Shown one piece after another: positions 1 to 7,750 of a stretch of DNA of 64,000 bases. The notes under the pieces are model-generated. The model did not search any database and was not told the DNA's origin. It saw only the letters and a list, made by a program, of their open reading frames with translations. A program made the position numbers and the translations under genes. The first letter of the stretch is position 1; every line of letters starts with the position of its first letter. This DNA is from JBDRED01 sp043820025 [NCBI: Elusimicrobiota bacterium] (lineage in GTDB: Bacteria > RUG730 > JBDRED01). The stretch lies in contig JBDRED010000021.1 in NCBI GenBank assembly GCA_043820025.1, forward strand, positions 17,397-81,396, given 5' to 3'.

Positions 1-612
1 GTCCATAATGCCCAAAAGCATCATTCTGTATTCAAGCGACTTGTAAAGCATACGGAAGTCATGCTTATAGGTTTGCGGATCCTCAATACCTTCAAGCGTA
101 AGCTTACCTGGATTTTCTATTGAATAATATTCAGGGCCGCTTATATCTCCGCTTTCAACAAAATAATTTACAACCCTTTCTTTTACGGTTTTATCAGGTA
201 TACTGGCTAAGATTGCGGTGTCAATCTCTCCCCATGAACCTTCAATACCGACAAACTTAGCGTCTTCGCCATATGTCTCTTTAATTACTCGGATTATCTC
301 TTTAATATTTTTCTGCGCCTGGGGGTGACAGTGCAGATCTTTTATACAGATAACCTTTTCATCGCTTTTACCATTAAATGTTTCAACAACCTTTCCATAG
401 CTTGGAGGCATGTATAGCGCGCTGCCAAGAGCCGGCGCCGGCGCTGCTGCCCAGACAAAGTCATGGCATGTCACAGTAATAAATGTGACAAGCACTGCCA
501 GAGCGACTGTGCGCGTTGTAGACGAGAACCTGCTCCTCCCGTCTTCATGCCACCGCATAATTCTATTTAATAAACGTTTGCCTTTCAACTTAAGATAATC
601 CGAGTACTTCAT
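1..612 (-). CDS. Secreted or membrane-anchored protein of unknown function, 3' end outside the window
   Basis: The frame is open for 204 codons from an ATG at 612 to the window edge, so the C-terminus is missing. The start is supported by a GGGGGTGG ribosome-binding site about 8 bases upstream. The N-terminus is basic, then has one hydrophobic stretch (about residues 34-56, VALAVLVTFITVT) ending in AAAPAPALG, which suggests a signal peptide or anchor. The exported part reads CIKDLHCHPQAQKNI, then FVGIEGSWGEID. A conserved Asp/His start followed by a 'GIEGS' strand loosely recalls the ChaN/TraB/TIKI fold, but that is only a guess. It follows a second secreted-protein gene with a 23-base overlap, so the two are probably co-transcribed. 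Function unknown. Confidence 0.75.
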   Translation of the reverse strand, partial: MKYSDYLKLKGKRLLNRIMRWHEDGRSRFSSTTRTVALAVLVTFITVTCHDFVWAAAPAPALGSALYMPPSYGKVVETFNGKSDEKVICIKDLHCHPQAQKNIKEIIRVIKETYGEDAKFVGIEGSWGEIDTAILASIPDKTVKERVVNYFVESGDISGPEYYSIENPGKLTLEGIEDPQTYKHDFRMLYKSLEYRMMLLGIMD

Positions 613-1417
613 GAGTACCACCCCCTAATAAATTTATAGGGGTCAGGTCTCCACATTCCACATTTTTGTGGAATGTGGAGACCTGACCCCTACTTTCTCT
701 GTTTGATTTATAATAAAAAAACGCGTTAAGATCTTTTTTAAAAGACCCAAACGCGTTTTTACTGCCATCCATATTCGTTATATTTTCAATATCTTCCTTT
801 TCTGACCTCGACTCATCAACACGCTTTAACATACTCCTTATTTTTGTCAAATAATAAAATACGCTAAGCGCCATAAATAAAATATCAGCCTTCCATACGC
901 CAAACAGCGATGAAAAGCCGGATCTATCCCTCCAGATTCCGTCTAGTTTATTATGACCGAAATTTTTATTAAACACTCCATTGCTGATATTCTGTTTGTG
1001 CCCGCAAATCTTTTTTAAATACTTGATCAGGTATTCATACATGCTTACAGCAATGATATAGTCGTTTGGTTTAGAAGTATTTTCAAACTCAGTCCCAAAA
1101 TCATTATTGTGTTTTATCTTTGTTTCGGACGAAGCGATTTTTTGAAATTTGACTGAGCGGAATGTAACAATAGAAACATTGCCTGCGCTGCATATAAGCG
1201 CAAATGAAGCGTCAAATACACGCTTAATACGCGGCCTAACTGCTGCTGAACTCAGTACAGACTTAACTGCGTCAGAGTTAATCAGGCTGTTAGTTGGAAC
1301 TCCCACAGCGCCAACATACGCCTGCGCTGTAACCTGAATACAGAACGCAAAAAGGACTGCTGTGCCCGCAATCTTAGCCCTATTCATATTGGAGATGATA
1401 TTAGATAGTTTCTTCAT
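590..1417 (-). CDS. Secreted hypothetical protein whose 3' end reads through a palindromic repeat
   Basis: The ORF has 275 codons, starting MKKLSNIISNMNRAK after a strong AGGAGG site. A signal peptide is visible (hydrophobic residues about 15-30, cleavage near AQA). The middle is not recognisable as a known family; a short hydrophobic segment (ILFMALSVFYYL) lies around residue 185. The last third of the C-terminal tail (SRGQVSTFHKNVECGDLTP) is simply the translation of the perfect palindrome at 637-692, so the natural C-terminus was probably lost or extended when that repeat inserted. The stop overlaps the start of the next gene by 23 bases. No function can be assigned. Confidence 0.6.
   Translation of the reverse strand: MKKLSNIISNMNRAKIAGTAVLFAFCIQVTAQAYVGAVGVPTNSLINSDAVKSVLSSAAVRPRIKRVFDASFALICSAGNVSIVTFRSVKFQKIASSETKIKHNNDFGTEFENTSKPNDYIIAVSMYEYLIKYLKKICGHKQNISNGVFNKNFGHNKLDGIWRDRSGFSSLFGVWKADILFMALSVFYYLTKIRSMLKRVDESRSEKEDIENITNMDGSKNAFGSFKKDLNAFFYYKSNRESRGQVSTFHKNVECGDLTPINLLGGGTHEVLGLS
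637..692. repeat. Perfect 25-bp palindrome of the 'GGGGTCAGGTCTC' type (REP-like)
   Basis: Arms 637-661 and 668-692 are exact reverse complements separated by the 6-base loop ATTTTT. The arm begins TAGGGGTCAGGTCTCCACAT. Palindromes with this GGGGTCAGGTCTC core occur in many bacterial genomes, often near REP-associated (Y1) transposases; no such transposase lies in this window. It lies within the 3' coding part of the 590-1417 ORF. Confidence 0.8.
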
Positions 1418-1712
1418 TTAAATATAATCCTCCTATGGACTAATATAAAAATACCACAGAAACCATTGAAAACAAAGCGAAGTTATTGTGAATTTTTGTG
1501 AATTTTTTGCGAAGATTTTATACACAGATTACACAGATAACGCTCCTGCGTCATCCTGAGTGAAACGAAGGATCTCCGAAAGAGTTACCACTCACGAAGA
1601 TTTCACCGCCTAAGCTGGACCCCGCAAAATGCGGTGGCTTAGTGCAGCAGCCCTCAGAATGAGAGCTGCCTGTCGCAGACGGACCGGGCTGCAGTCCACA
1701 CATTTATTTCTC
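1418..1712. other. Intergenic stretch holding dispersed repeat fragments, no gene seen
   Basis: No convincing ORF or RNA gene is visible. The stretch contains two phrases common as dispersed repeats in environmental bacterial genomes, TACACAGATTACACAGATAA near 1521 and TCATCCTGAGTGAAACGAAG near 1552. It also has a GC-rich foldable part around 1605-1700 (CCCCGCAAAATGCGG). It may be a mosaic of old repeat insertions. An unannotated structured RNA cannot be excluded by eye. Confidence 0.45.
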
Positions 1713-1805
1713 TTATTTCTTCAATATTCTTTTATAGCAAAATATCATAAGCCCTATTATTACGCTCCATGATACAATAAGCATTATCCATCCAAATATA
1801 GTCAT
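1713..1805 (-). CDS. MetS-like small membrane subunit of an NSS transporter (30 aa)
   Basis: A 30-codon ORF, ATG at 1805 and TAA at 1713-1715, preceded by AGAGGGGAAA. The peptide is one transmembrane helix (WIMLIVSWSVIIGLMIFCY) with a short MTIFG start and a basic end (KRILKK). Size, single helix, the W-x(6)-W pattern and basic tail match the MetS family of small subunits found directly downstream of bacterial NSS amino-acid symporters such as MetP. MetS is needed for transport activity in Corynebacterium; the role here is inferred from that. The gene follows the symporter on the same strand with a 116-base gap that holds a hairpin repeat. Confidence 0.72.
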   Translation of the reverse strand: MTIFGWIMLIVSWSVIIGLMIFCYKRILKK

Positions 1806-1820
1806 AAAAATTTCCCCTCT

Positions 1821-1846
1821 GTCATTCCTGCTTTCGCAGGAATGAC
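1821..1846. repeat. Hairpin repeat GTCATTCCTGC-N4-GCAGGAATGAC
   Basis: Perfect 11-bp stem (1821-1831 with 1836-1846) around the loop TTTC. It is a widespread dispersed hairpin type and sits between the symporter stop and its small partner gene. A shorter GTCATTCCT piece recurs near 17240. It has no T-run, so it is not an obvious terminator. It could adjust expression of the two genes as an mRNA hairpin, but that is inference. Confidence 0.6.
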
Positions 1847-1921
1847 AACAGAAACAGGATTCCCGCCGCAGTTTATCCGGCCATAAGCGGGGCAGGAATA
1901 ACAGAATATCAAAACAATGAA

Positions 1922-3511
1922 TTATAATGACTCTCGAGTCTTTTTTCTCCAGGCGTGGCGTACCAAAAACGCCAATAAAATAAATATTGCCAAAAGCCCA
2001 AGCCTGGTTGCAAGAATATATACTCTATTTTCAGGCGCGATATTATGCATCGAGATTGTAGGCAGACCTTCCTGATAAAACCAAACCGCAAGAATAACCA
2101 GCAAAAATGTTGGAGTTACATACTTAATAACCGGCTTATACCACCCCGGGATTTTCATGTCAGCGCCTTGATGTATCTCATCCCACGCTTTATCCATACC
2201 AAATATCCAAACAAATAAAAAAGCCTCAACTGTGCCGAATAATACCAGGCAGAATGTGCCGCCCCAGAAATCCAGCTCCCCTATCACGCCTTTACTGATA
2301 AACAAGATAGGAGCATGGCATAAAATAAAACATATTACGGCAATTATTTTAACAGCCTTTTCCCTGGATACATCAAACTCATCCTCTAAAAACGCTATTG
2401 CAGGCTGAAGCAGTGATATTGAAGATGTGATACCTGCCATAAAGAGTAAAAGGAACCATAGGAATGAAAAGAATACGCCCACCGGGATATTATGAAATAT
2501 TATGGGCATTGTGACAAAACTAAGGTTAAACGTGCCGCTTTGGGCAATACTAACTATTTGTTTCGGCCCAAAAAACATGTATGCGGCCGGAATAACAATA
2601 CTACTTCCTAAAATCACTTCGGCAAATTCGTTTGTGCTTACAGCAGCTAATCCGTTTAATACTACGTCGTCACTTTTTTTTAGATAACTCGCGTATGTGA
2701 GTATAACACCTATTCCAACGCTAAGCGTAAAAAACACCTGCCCTGCGGCCGCGAGCCAAACCTTTGCGCTTTTAAGATACGCAAAGTTTGGATTCCATAA
2801 GAAACCCAGCGCGTCTTTAATAGTGTAAGATTCGACAGTTGACGCAGGGGCTTTCAGCGTCAAGACTCTTACTGCCATAATCACGCCCATTAAAAGAAAT
2901 ATTGGAAGAAAGAGCCTGCATATTTTTTCAATTCCATGTTTTATTCCAAAGTATACGACTAAAAAATTAAGAACAAAGGTAATAAAAAAGAACATATACG
3001 CAGGCCCAATCCCGCTAAAAAACTGATTTTTTTCCAAGCCCTGGTAACCTGCCAGAAAATTCTGCATAAGCCCGGAATTAAGGGCTGCCGCATATTTTGG
3101 CGTTAAACTAAATACGGCGAAGCCCAACAGCCACGACTCAATATAAGTATAATATATTAAAATAATTAAAGGCCCAAAAATACCAATCACACCAAAATAT
3201 TTAATAAATCTATTCTTCTCCCACATAGTATGAAATATTCCGGGAGCCGTACCATGTTCAATACCTCCGCCATATCTGCCGATTGTCCATTCTATCCACA
3301 TGAGCGGTATACCAAGAAGTATAAGCGCCACAAAATACGGAATCATGAATGCGCCGCCGCCATTGCTTGCGGCCTGCACAGGAAACCTCAAAAAGTTTCC
3401 AAGGCCTATAGCACTGCCTGCAACAGCAAGAATAATACCAAGCCTCGATCCCCAGGAATCGCGAATCTTTATTCTTTTTGGACCAATAATTGGTTGATTT
3501 TGATTTTCCAT
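1922..3511 (-). CDS. Sodium-dependent transporter, NSS (SNF) family
   Basis: A 529-residue multi-helix membrane protein with the NSS family signature near the N-terminus: WGSRLGIILAVAGSAIGLGN then FLRFP, the TM1 region that binds Na+ and substrate. It also has GGGAFMIPY in TM2 and GQVFFTLSVGIG in TM6. About 11-12 transmembrane segments are visible. The family imports amino acids or similar small molecules with Na+; substrate cannot be told. I chose the ATG at 3511 (MENQNQ) rather than the upstream GTG at 3544, because the longer form overlaps the preceding gene and has no ribosome-binding site. A MetS-like subunit gene follows downstream, supporting an amino-acid transporter. Confidence 0.9.
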   Translation of the reverse strand: MENQNQPIIGPKRIKIRDSWGSRLGIILAVAGSAIGLGNFLRFPVQAASNGGGAFMIPYFVALILLGIPLMWIEWTIGRYGGGIEHGTAPGIFHTMWEKNRFIKYFGVIGIFGPLIILIYYTYIESWLLGFAVFSLTPKYAAALNSGLMQNFLAGYQGLEKNQFFSGIGPAYMFFFITFVLNFLVVYFGIKHGIEKICRLFLPIFLLMGVIMAVRVLTLKAPASTVESYTIKDALGFLWNPNFAYLKSAKVWLAAAGQVFFTLSVGIGVILTYASYLKKSDDVVLNGLAAVSTNEFAEVILGSSIVIPAAYMFFGPKQIVSIAQSGTFNLSFVTMPIIFHNIPVGVFFSFLWFLLLFMAGITSSISLLQPAIAFLEDEFDVSREKAVKIIAVICFILCHAPILFISKGVIGELDFWGGTFCLVLFGTVEAFLFVWIFGMDKAWDEIHQGADMKIPGWYKPVIKYVTPTFLLVILAVWFYQEGLPTISMHNIAPENRVYILATRLGLLAIFILLAFLVRHAWRKKTRESL

Positions 3512-3528
3512 AATTCTCAATTCTATTC

Positions 3529-3978
3529 TTACTCCGTTTTCCACCAGAAATGATGGCCGCAGTTCGGGCAGGTTACCTCAACCTCGCCTTTTTTTTGGTC
3601 TTTTGTCTCCAGCATTATTGTCATATCAATCCAGCTTTTTGCTATAGCGTGAACCTCAACAACAGGGTAGAATGTATCCTGCCGGTCTAAAACCCTGCCT
3701 TTAATGGTTACTTTATCGGATGTCCGGAGGGAGTTGATAATATCTGTTAAACTATTATCATTTACGTCATAGACATATTCGATTCCTATTGATGTATACG
3801 GCCTAAATTTTCCTGTTTCAGTCTTTGTGTCAAACTTTGTGTAAATTATTACATCCTTCCCTTTATAAAAACCCGGATCAGCAATAATTTTATTAGGATC
3901 AGTCACTGAGTAAGAAAAAATGTTTGTAGCAGATAATAGCATTAATAGCGCTAACGTAAGTCTTATTATCTTTTTCAT
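3529..3978 (-). CDS. Exported protein with OB-like middle and C-terminal CPNC motif, unknown function
   Basis: 149 residues from an ATG at 3978 (GGGGGA site nearby); a longer form starting MRKKYF at 4005 lacks a site. Residues 1-22 form a signal peptide (LTLALLMLLSATNIFS). The body (GFYKGKDVIIYTKF, then DKVTIKGRVLDRQDTFYPVV) resembles a small beta-barrel of the kind used in OB-fold exported proteins, but this is a shape impression only. It ends CPNCGHHFWWKTE, half of a possible zinc knuckle. It precedes the NSS transporter by 18 bases and is probably co-transcribed with it. Confidence 0.65.
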   Translation of the reverse strand: MKKIIRLTLALLMLLSATNIFSYSVTDPNKIIADPGFYKGKDVIIYTKFDTKTETGKFRPYTSIGIEYVYDVNDNSLTDIINSLRTSDKVTIKGRVLDRQDTFYPVVEVHAIAKSWIDMTIMLETKDQKKGEVEVTCPNCGHHFWWKTE

Positions 3979-4017
3979 AAATCCCCCAAAATATTTTTTG
4001 CGCAATTTTTGCGTTGT

Positions 4018-4043
4018 AGCCGGGGGTCTTTAGACCCCGGGCT
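4018..4043. repeat. GC-rich hairpin between glyS and the exported protein gene
   Basis: Arms 4018-4029 and 4032-4043 (AGCCGGGGGTCT / AGACCCCGGGCT) pair over 12 bases with one mismatch around a 2-base gap. It lies just after the glyS stop codon on the minus strand. It has no clear T-run, so it looks more like a dispersed 'GGGGTCT...AGACCCC' repeat than an intrinsic terminator. Confidence 0.5.
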
Positions 4044-4064
4044 GCATCATAAACACTTTCGCAC

Positions 4065-6152
4065 TTATACTATCTGCGAAAAATCCGCAATTCTCGAAAA
4101 TGTGTTTGTAAGATGAGTTAACAAAACCAGCCTGTTATTCCTTACAGATTCATCCTTATCCATAATTAAGACATTGTCAAAGAAAGTATCCAGCGCAGGC
4201 TTTAACTTCGCTAATAATTGAAGAAAAGAAACATATTTTTTCTTGCCTTGAAGTTTGTCATCAAGAACAACCTGCTGCAGGCTGTTCCATAAATTCTTTT
4301 CCTCCTGCATAGCAAATAAATTTTCATCTATTTTTTTGTCCGCAAAATTAAATCCTTTGTCCTTTGCCTGCCTGACAATATTATGCGCGCGTTTATATAG
4401 AGCAATGAGCTGTTCAAAATCTTTGTCTTTTCTCATATCGTGAATAGCGCTCAACTTTAAATAATCGTCGTGAACAAGTATACCGGACTCTCTTTCGCTG
4501 ATTGAACGAACTTCGTCAACGCTAAACTGTTTATCTATCAGCCAATTTTCAAATCTTTTTTTATAAAAATCATTTAATGCGCTTACCGCTTCCTCTATAC
4601 TTTCTTTTGAAAACTTATTTTCAAAAAGCGCTGAAACATTTTTTGCTAAATCAAAAAATGACAAATCCCATTTTTTATCCAAACATATTTCAAATACTCC
4701 ATAAAACTGGCGTCTCATGCCATAAGGGTCGTAAGAGCCTTTTGGCCTGTGTCCTGTAAGAAAGGTTGAGACTACATTATCAATCTTATCGGCTATACTG
4801 ACTATTGCAGACTCGTTTGACCGGGGCAATTTATCTCCCGCAGTTTTTGGCAGATAATTCTCCTCTATCGCGCTCGCTGTTAATTCGTCTTCGCCATTAT
4901 CTTGAGCATAAACGCGCCCCATAACACCCTGCAATTCCGGAAATTCCTGAACCATTTCAGTTAAAAGATCTGTCTTTGCAAGCAAGGCAATACGGCTGAT
5001 CCTGCTGTTATCCGCATCAATTTTTAGAATATTTACAAGCATCTCTGATATTTTTTGTATTCTATTTACCTTATCATAAACAGAACCCAGCTGTTCTTGA
5101 TATACAACTTTTTTTAAATCATCCACTCTATCAATAAGTTTTTTCTTTCTATCCTGCATATAAAAAAACTCCGCGTCCTTAAGCCTCGCGGTAAGAACCT
5201 TTTCATAACCCTGACAAACTATTTTTTCATATTTTGTTCTTCCGTTTTTTACGCCGATAAAATGCGGCGTTAATTTTCCATCCTTTGTTTCAAGAGCAAA
5301 GAATTTCTGATGATGCTTTAATACAGTGACGATTACTTCTGCGGGAAGCTGCAGAAAACGTTTGTCAAACGAACCTAAAATAGTAAACGGATATTCGGTA
5401 AGAGCTGAAACCTCGTCTAGTAAATCCTCATGAATTATAGGAATGCCGTATTTTTTATTAATGCCTTTAAACCCGTTAATAACCATTTCCTTTCTCTTGT
5501 TCCGGTCAATAACAACGCTGTTTGCCAGCAATTTTTTATGATAATCATCTCTGTTTTTGACATTAATTTTCTTAGCCCTGAAACCGCTCATACCATATGT
5601 TATTTTGCCTGATTTTATTCCGGCGCATTCAAATGACAATGCCTTATTTCCAAACATACCTAAAAGCCATCTGACAGGCCGCGAAAATCTGGCCTTAGAC
5701 TTATTCCAAACCATTGTTTTTGGAAAGTTAAGCGTTATTATAAACTCGTTAAATATCTTTGGCAGTATTTTTTCAGTTTTCTCGGATTTACCCACGATCT
5801 CAGCTGTTATATATTCGCCTTTTGACGTTTCTTTAAATTTTAAATCCTTTACCGCAACGCCGCATTTCTCAGCAAATCCTTTAAGCGCGTTTGTAGGCTT
5901 CCCATTTTCGTCATACGCTATTCTTTTCGGCGGGCCAATGATTTCTTCCTTGGACACTCTTTGAGCCTCGTCTACATTAAGAGCTTCAATTACTATTCTG
6001 CACGGCGTTATAAAAACATTTATATCGTCATAAGTAATGCTGTTATTATCCATAATATTTTTAAAAAGTGATTTTGCGTTATCTCCGGCAGTCCGCTGAG
6101 CTGAAAGAGGAAGCTCCTCAACGCCTATTTCAAATATTAATTCTTTTTTCAT
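4065..6152 (-). CDS. glyS: Glycine--tRNA ligase beta subunit
   Basis: 695 residues, typical for the beta subunit of the bacterial alpha2beta2 glycyl-tRNA synthetase. The N-terminus has the family start KELIFEIGVEELP, followed by the beta-subunit core (KTMVWNKSKARFSRPVRWLL), an HD-like region near ELTASAIEENYLP, and a C-terminal anticodon-binding part (KRAHNIVRQAKDKG). It joins GlyQ to charge tRNA-Gly. The ATG at 6152 follows GGGAGA; a TTG 12 bases earlier is less likely. glyQ is upstream on the same strand but separated by a 650-base block carrying a DUF559 gene and repeats, so the usual glyQ-glyS operon has been interrupted. Confidence 0.96.
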   Translation of the reverse strand: MKKELIFEIGVEELPLSAQRTAGDNAKSLFKNIMDNNSITYDDINVFITPCRIVIEALNVDEAQRVSKEEIIGPPKRIAYDENGKPTNALKGFAEKCGVAVKDLKFKETSKGEYITAEIVGKSEKTEKILPKIFNEFIITLNFPKTMVWNKSKARFSRPVRWLLGMFGNKALSFECAGIKSGKITYGMSGFRAKKINVKNRDDYHKKLLANSVVIDRNKRKEMVINGFKGINKKYGIPIIHEDLLDEVSALTEYPFTILGSFDKRFLQLPAEVIVTVLKHHQKFFALETKDGKLTPHFIGVKNGRTKYEKIVCQGYEKVLTARLKDAEFFYMQDRKKKLIDRVDDLKKVVYQEQLGSVYDKVNRIQKISEMLVNILKIDADNSRISRIALLAKTDLLTEMVQEFPELQGVMGRVYAQDNGEDELTASAIEENYLPKTAGDKLPRSNESAIVSIADKIDNVVSTFLTGHRPKGSYDPYGMRRQFYGVFEICLDKKWDLSFFDLAKNVSALFENKFSKESIEEAVSALNDFYKKRFENWLIDKQFSVDEVRSISERESGILVHDDYLKLSAIHDMRKDKDFEQLIALYKRAHNIVRQAKDKGFNFADKKIDENLFAMQEEKNLWNSLQQVVLDDKLQGKKKYVSFLQLLAKLKPALDTFFDNVLIMDKDESVRNNRLVLLTHLTNTFSRIADFSQIV

Positions 6153-6249
6153 ATATTCTCCCAAGAATAAGTTTAATGAGTTATTGAGTTCTCTCCTTCT
6201 CCTTCCCCTTATTTCCTCTTCATCTCTCTCTCTTCATCTCATCTCTCTT

Positions 6250-6322
6250 TCTTTCCTCTCTCTTTCTTTCCTCTCCCCTATGGGGAGAGGATTAAGGTGA
6301 GGGGGCTTCATCTCTTCTTTTG
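6250..6322. repeat. 73-bp direct repeat, copy A (end of the DUF559 unit)
   Basis: Bases 6250-6322 are identical to 6731-6803. The copy holds a CT-rich tract, the palindromic CCTCTCCCCTATGGGGAGAGG, then AAGGTGAGGGGG, and on the minus strand the last ten or so codons of the DUF559 gene. It shows that the gene's 3' end and the repeat were duplicated together. Confidence 0.85.
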
Positions 6323-6660
6323 AAAATAGCCCTCTCAATAACTTGACAAACACCTTCAATATTTTTCAAAATATCCCTATCACTAAAACGTAGAATCTCT
6401 ATACCCTGATTATTTAATATATTCGTTCTCTTCGTATCATATATTATATTTTTTTCTTCATAGTGCTGACCGCCATCTGCTTCTATTGCTAATTTATATT
6501 TTGAAGAATAAAAATCTAATATGTACTTTTGGACCGGAACCTGCCTTTTAAATTTTACTCCTGATAATTGCCTATTTCGCAACACTCTCCAAAGCTTTTT
6601 CTCTGTATCTGTCTGCTTTTTTCTTAATGCACGACTTCTCTCGATATTTTTTCGTTTCAT
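6292..6660 (-). CDS. DUF559 family protein, endonuclease-like (PD-(D/E)xK/Vsr-like fold)
   Basis: 122 residues. It shows the DUF559 pattern: an N-terminal basic helix with LRKKQTDTEKKLWRVLRNRQ, then FKRQVPVQKYILDFY, the acidic core LAIEADGGQHYEE, a D-x-x-R, and ILRFSDRDIL. The family is related to very-short-patch-repair type nucleases, with Asp and Glu/Gln-His as likely metal site; activity is not established. Its ribosome-binding region (GAGGGGGTG) is supplied by the right-hand repeat, and its last codons (RRDEAPSP) lie in the left-hand repeat. It interrupts the glyQ-glyS pair, and appears to be carried by its repeats rather than by the operon. Confidence 0.85.
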   Translation of the reverse strand: MKRKNIERSRALRKKQTDTEKKLWRVLRNRQLSGVKFKRQVPVQKYILDFYSSKYKLAIEADGGQHYEEKNIIYDTKRTNILNNQGIEILRFSDRDILKNIEGVCQVIERAIFKRRDEAPSP

Positions 6661-6672
6661 AATTCATATTCA

Positions 6673-6708
6673 CCCCCTCACCCTAACCCTCTCCCCACAG
6701 GGGAGAGG
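6673..6708. repeat. Right inverted repeat of the DUF559 unit
   Basis: CCCCCTCACCCTAACCCTCT followed by CCCCACAGGGGAGAGG. This is the reverse complement of 6270-6305 with three mismatches. It sits directly upstream of the DUF559 start and provides its GGGGG-rich Shine-Dalgarno. Confidence 0.75.
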
Positions 6709-6730
6709 GAAATAATAAACACTCTTCATC

Positions 6731-6803
6731 TCTTTCCTCTCTCTTTCTTTCCTCTCCCCTATGGGGAGAGGATTAAGGTGAGGGGGCTTCATCTCTTCTT
6801 TTG
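6731..6803. repeat. 73-bp direct repeat, copy B, next to the glyQ 3' end
   Basis: Exact copy of 6250-6322, starting 14 bases downstream of the glyQ stop. It includes the codons for the DUF559 C-terminus without the rest of the gene, so it looks like a leftover end of a second, deleted DUF559 unit, or a duplication made on insertion. Confidence 0.8.
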
Positions 6804-6816
6804 TAGAGAAAACTCT

Positions 6817-7674
6817 TTACCTAACATACGCTTCTGCAACCTTTTTTGCCATATTACGAACGCGCGCGATAAAATGTGTGCGCTCAGTTACGCTTATCAC
6901 TCCTCTTGCCTGAAGCATATTAAACAAGTGCGACGCTTTTAAAACATAATCATACGCAGGGCCTATAAGGTTTTTTTCAATCAGCCTCAATGCTTCTTTT
7001 TCAGAAGAATCAAACGATATTCTTAAAAATGCGGTATCAGCCTCTTCAAAATTATATTTTGAGAAATCTTTTTCATCTCTTAAATGAACATCGCCATAAG
7101 TAAGCGGATATTTTTTACCATCAATATTCTGCGTTGTCCATAAAATATCAAATACGCTGTCTTTATTCTGCCTATACATCGCTATTCGCTCAAGCCCATA
7201 TGTAATTTCAACAGTGATTGGATCCAGTTCAATGCCGCCCATCTGCTGAAAATATGTAAACTGCGTGATTTCCATGCCATCCAGCCATACCTCCCAGCCA
7301 AGCCCCCAGGCTCCAAGCGTAGGAGATTCCCAATCATCCTCAACAAACCTTACATCATGTTTTTTTAGGTCTATGCCTATACTCTCAAGGCTCTGCAAAT
7401 ACAATGATTGAATATCCTTTGGCGCAGGTTTTATCACAACCTGATATTGATAATAATGCTGAAGCCTGTTTGGATTTTCTCCATATCTTCCGTCAGTAGG
7501 CCTGCGCGACGGTTCAACATAAGCCGCTGCCCACGGCGCAGGGCCCAAGCATCGAAAAAATGTGGCAGGATTAAATGTGCCTGCGCCCTTTTCAATGTCA
7601 TACGGCTGCATTATTGCGCATCCTTTTTTCGCCCAGTATTTTTCTAAACTTAAAATCATATCTTGAAATGTCAT
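6817..7674 (-). CDS. glyQ: Glycine--tRNA ligase alpha subunit
   Basis: 285 residues, the usual length. Class II synthetase core is clear: [19 protein letters not shown] at the start, then [20 protein letters not shown] (motif 2 region) and [37 protein letters not shown] and [11 protein letters not shown] (motif 3). The alpha subunit holds the catalytic site for glycyl-adenylate and works with GlyS. The ATG at 7674 is preceded by AAGGAGAATT; the longer reading from 7692 (MIKRRI) is not supported by a site. It lies 26 bases downstream of dispersed-repeat material and upstream of the DUF559 block. Confidence 0.97.
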   Translation of the reverse strand: MTFQDMILSLEKYWAKKGCAIMQPYDIEKGAGTFNPATFFRCLGPAPWAAAYVEPSRRPTDGRYGENPNRLQHYYQYQVVIKPAPKDIQSLYLQSLESIGIDLKKHDVRFVEDDWESPTLGAWGLGWEVWLDGMEITQFTYFQQMGGIELDPITVEITYGLERIAMYRQNKDSVFDILWTTQNIDGKKYPLTYGDVHLRDEKDFSKYNFEEADTAFLRISFDSSEKEALRLIEKNLIGPAYDYVLKASHLFNMLQARGVISVTERTHFIARVRNMAKKVAEAYVR

Positions 7675-7694
7675 AATTCTCCTTTTTATCATAT

Positions 7695-7743
7695 GGGACA
7701 GTCCCTATACAGTGACAGTCGCCCGCGCTTAGTTTTTCGATCT
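7695..7743. repeat. GGGACAGTCCC ... TTTTTCGATCT dispersed repeat, copy 1
   Basis: It starts with the palindrome GGGACAGTCCC at 7695-7705 and ends GCGCTTAGTTTTTCGATCT at 7743. A shorter related copy lies at 10900-10931 with the same two ends. It lies in the recO-glyQ gap. Confidence 0.55.
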
Positions 7744-7750
7744 TACGCGC

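Larger units (their letters stand above)
6270..6708. mobile_element. Candidate mobile unit: DUF559 gene bounded by 36-bp inverted repeats
   Basis: Left end 6270-6305 and the reverse complement of right end 6673-6708 match at 33 of 36 positions. Each end contains an inner palindrome (CTCTCCCC-N2-GGGGAGAG). The unit contains only the DUF559 ORF and splits glyQ from glyS. A further 73-bp copy of its left end and the gene's 3' codons lies at 6731-6803. No transposase is present. A REP-like unit moved in trans, or with help from the DUF559 nuclease itself, is inference. Confidence 0.5.

Noticed and set aside
1521-1700. Possible structured RNA in the foldable part of the intergenic stretch
   Set aside because: The sequence looks like a mosaic of dispersed repeats, and the folds do not match a family I can name.
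6187-6278. CT-rich tract as a possible CRISPR or tandem array
   Set aside because: It is a simple CT/CTTT low-complexity tract without repeat-spacer structure. No CRISPR array was seen in the window.
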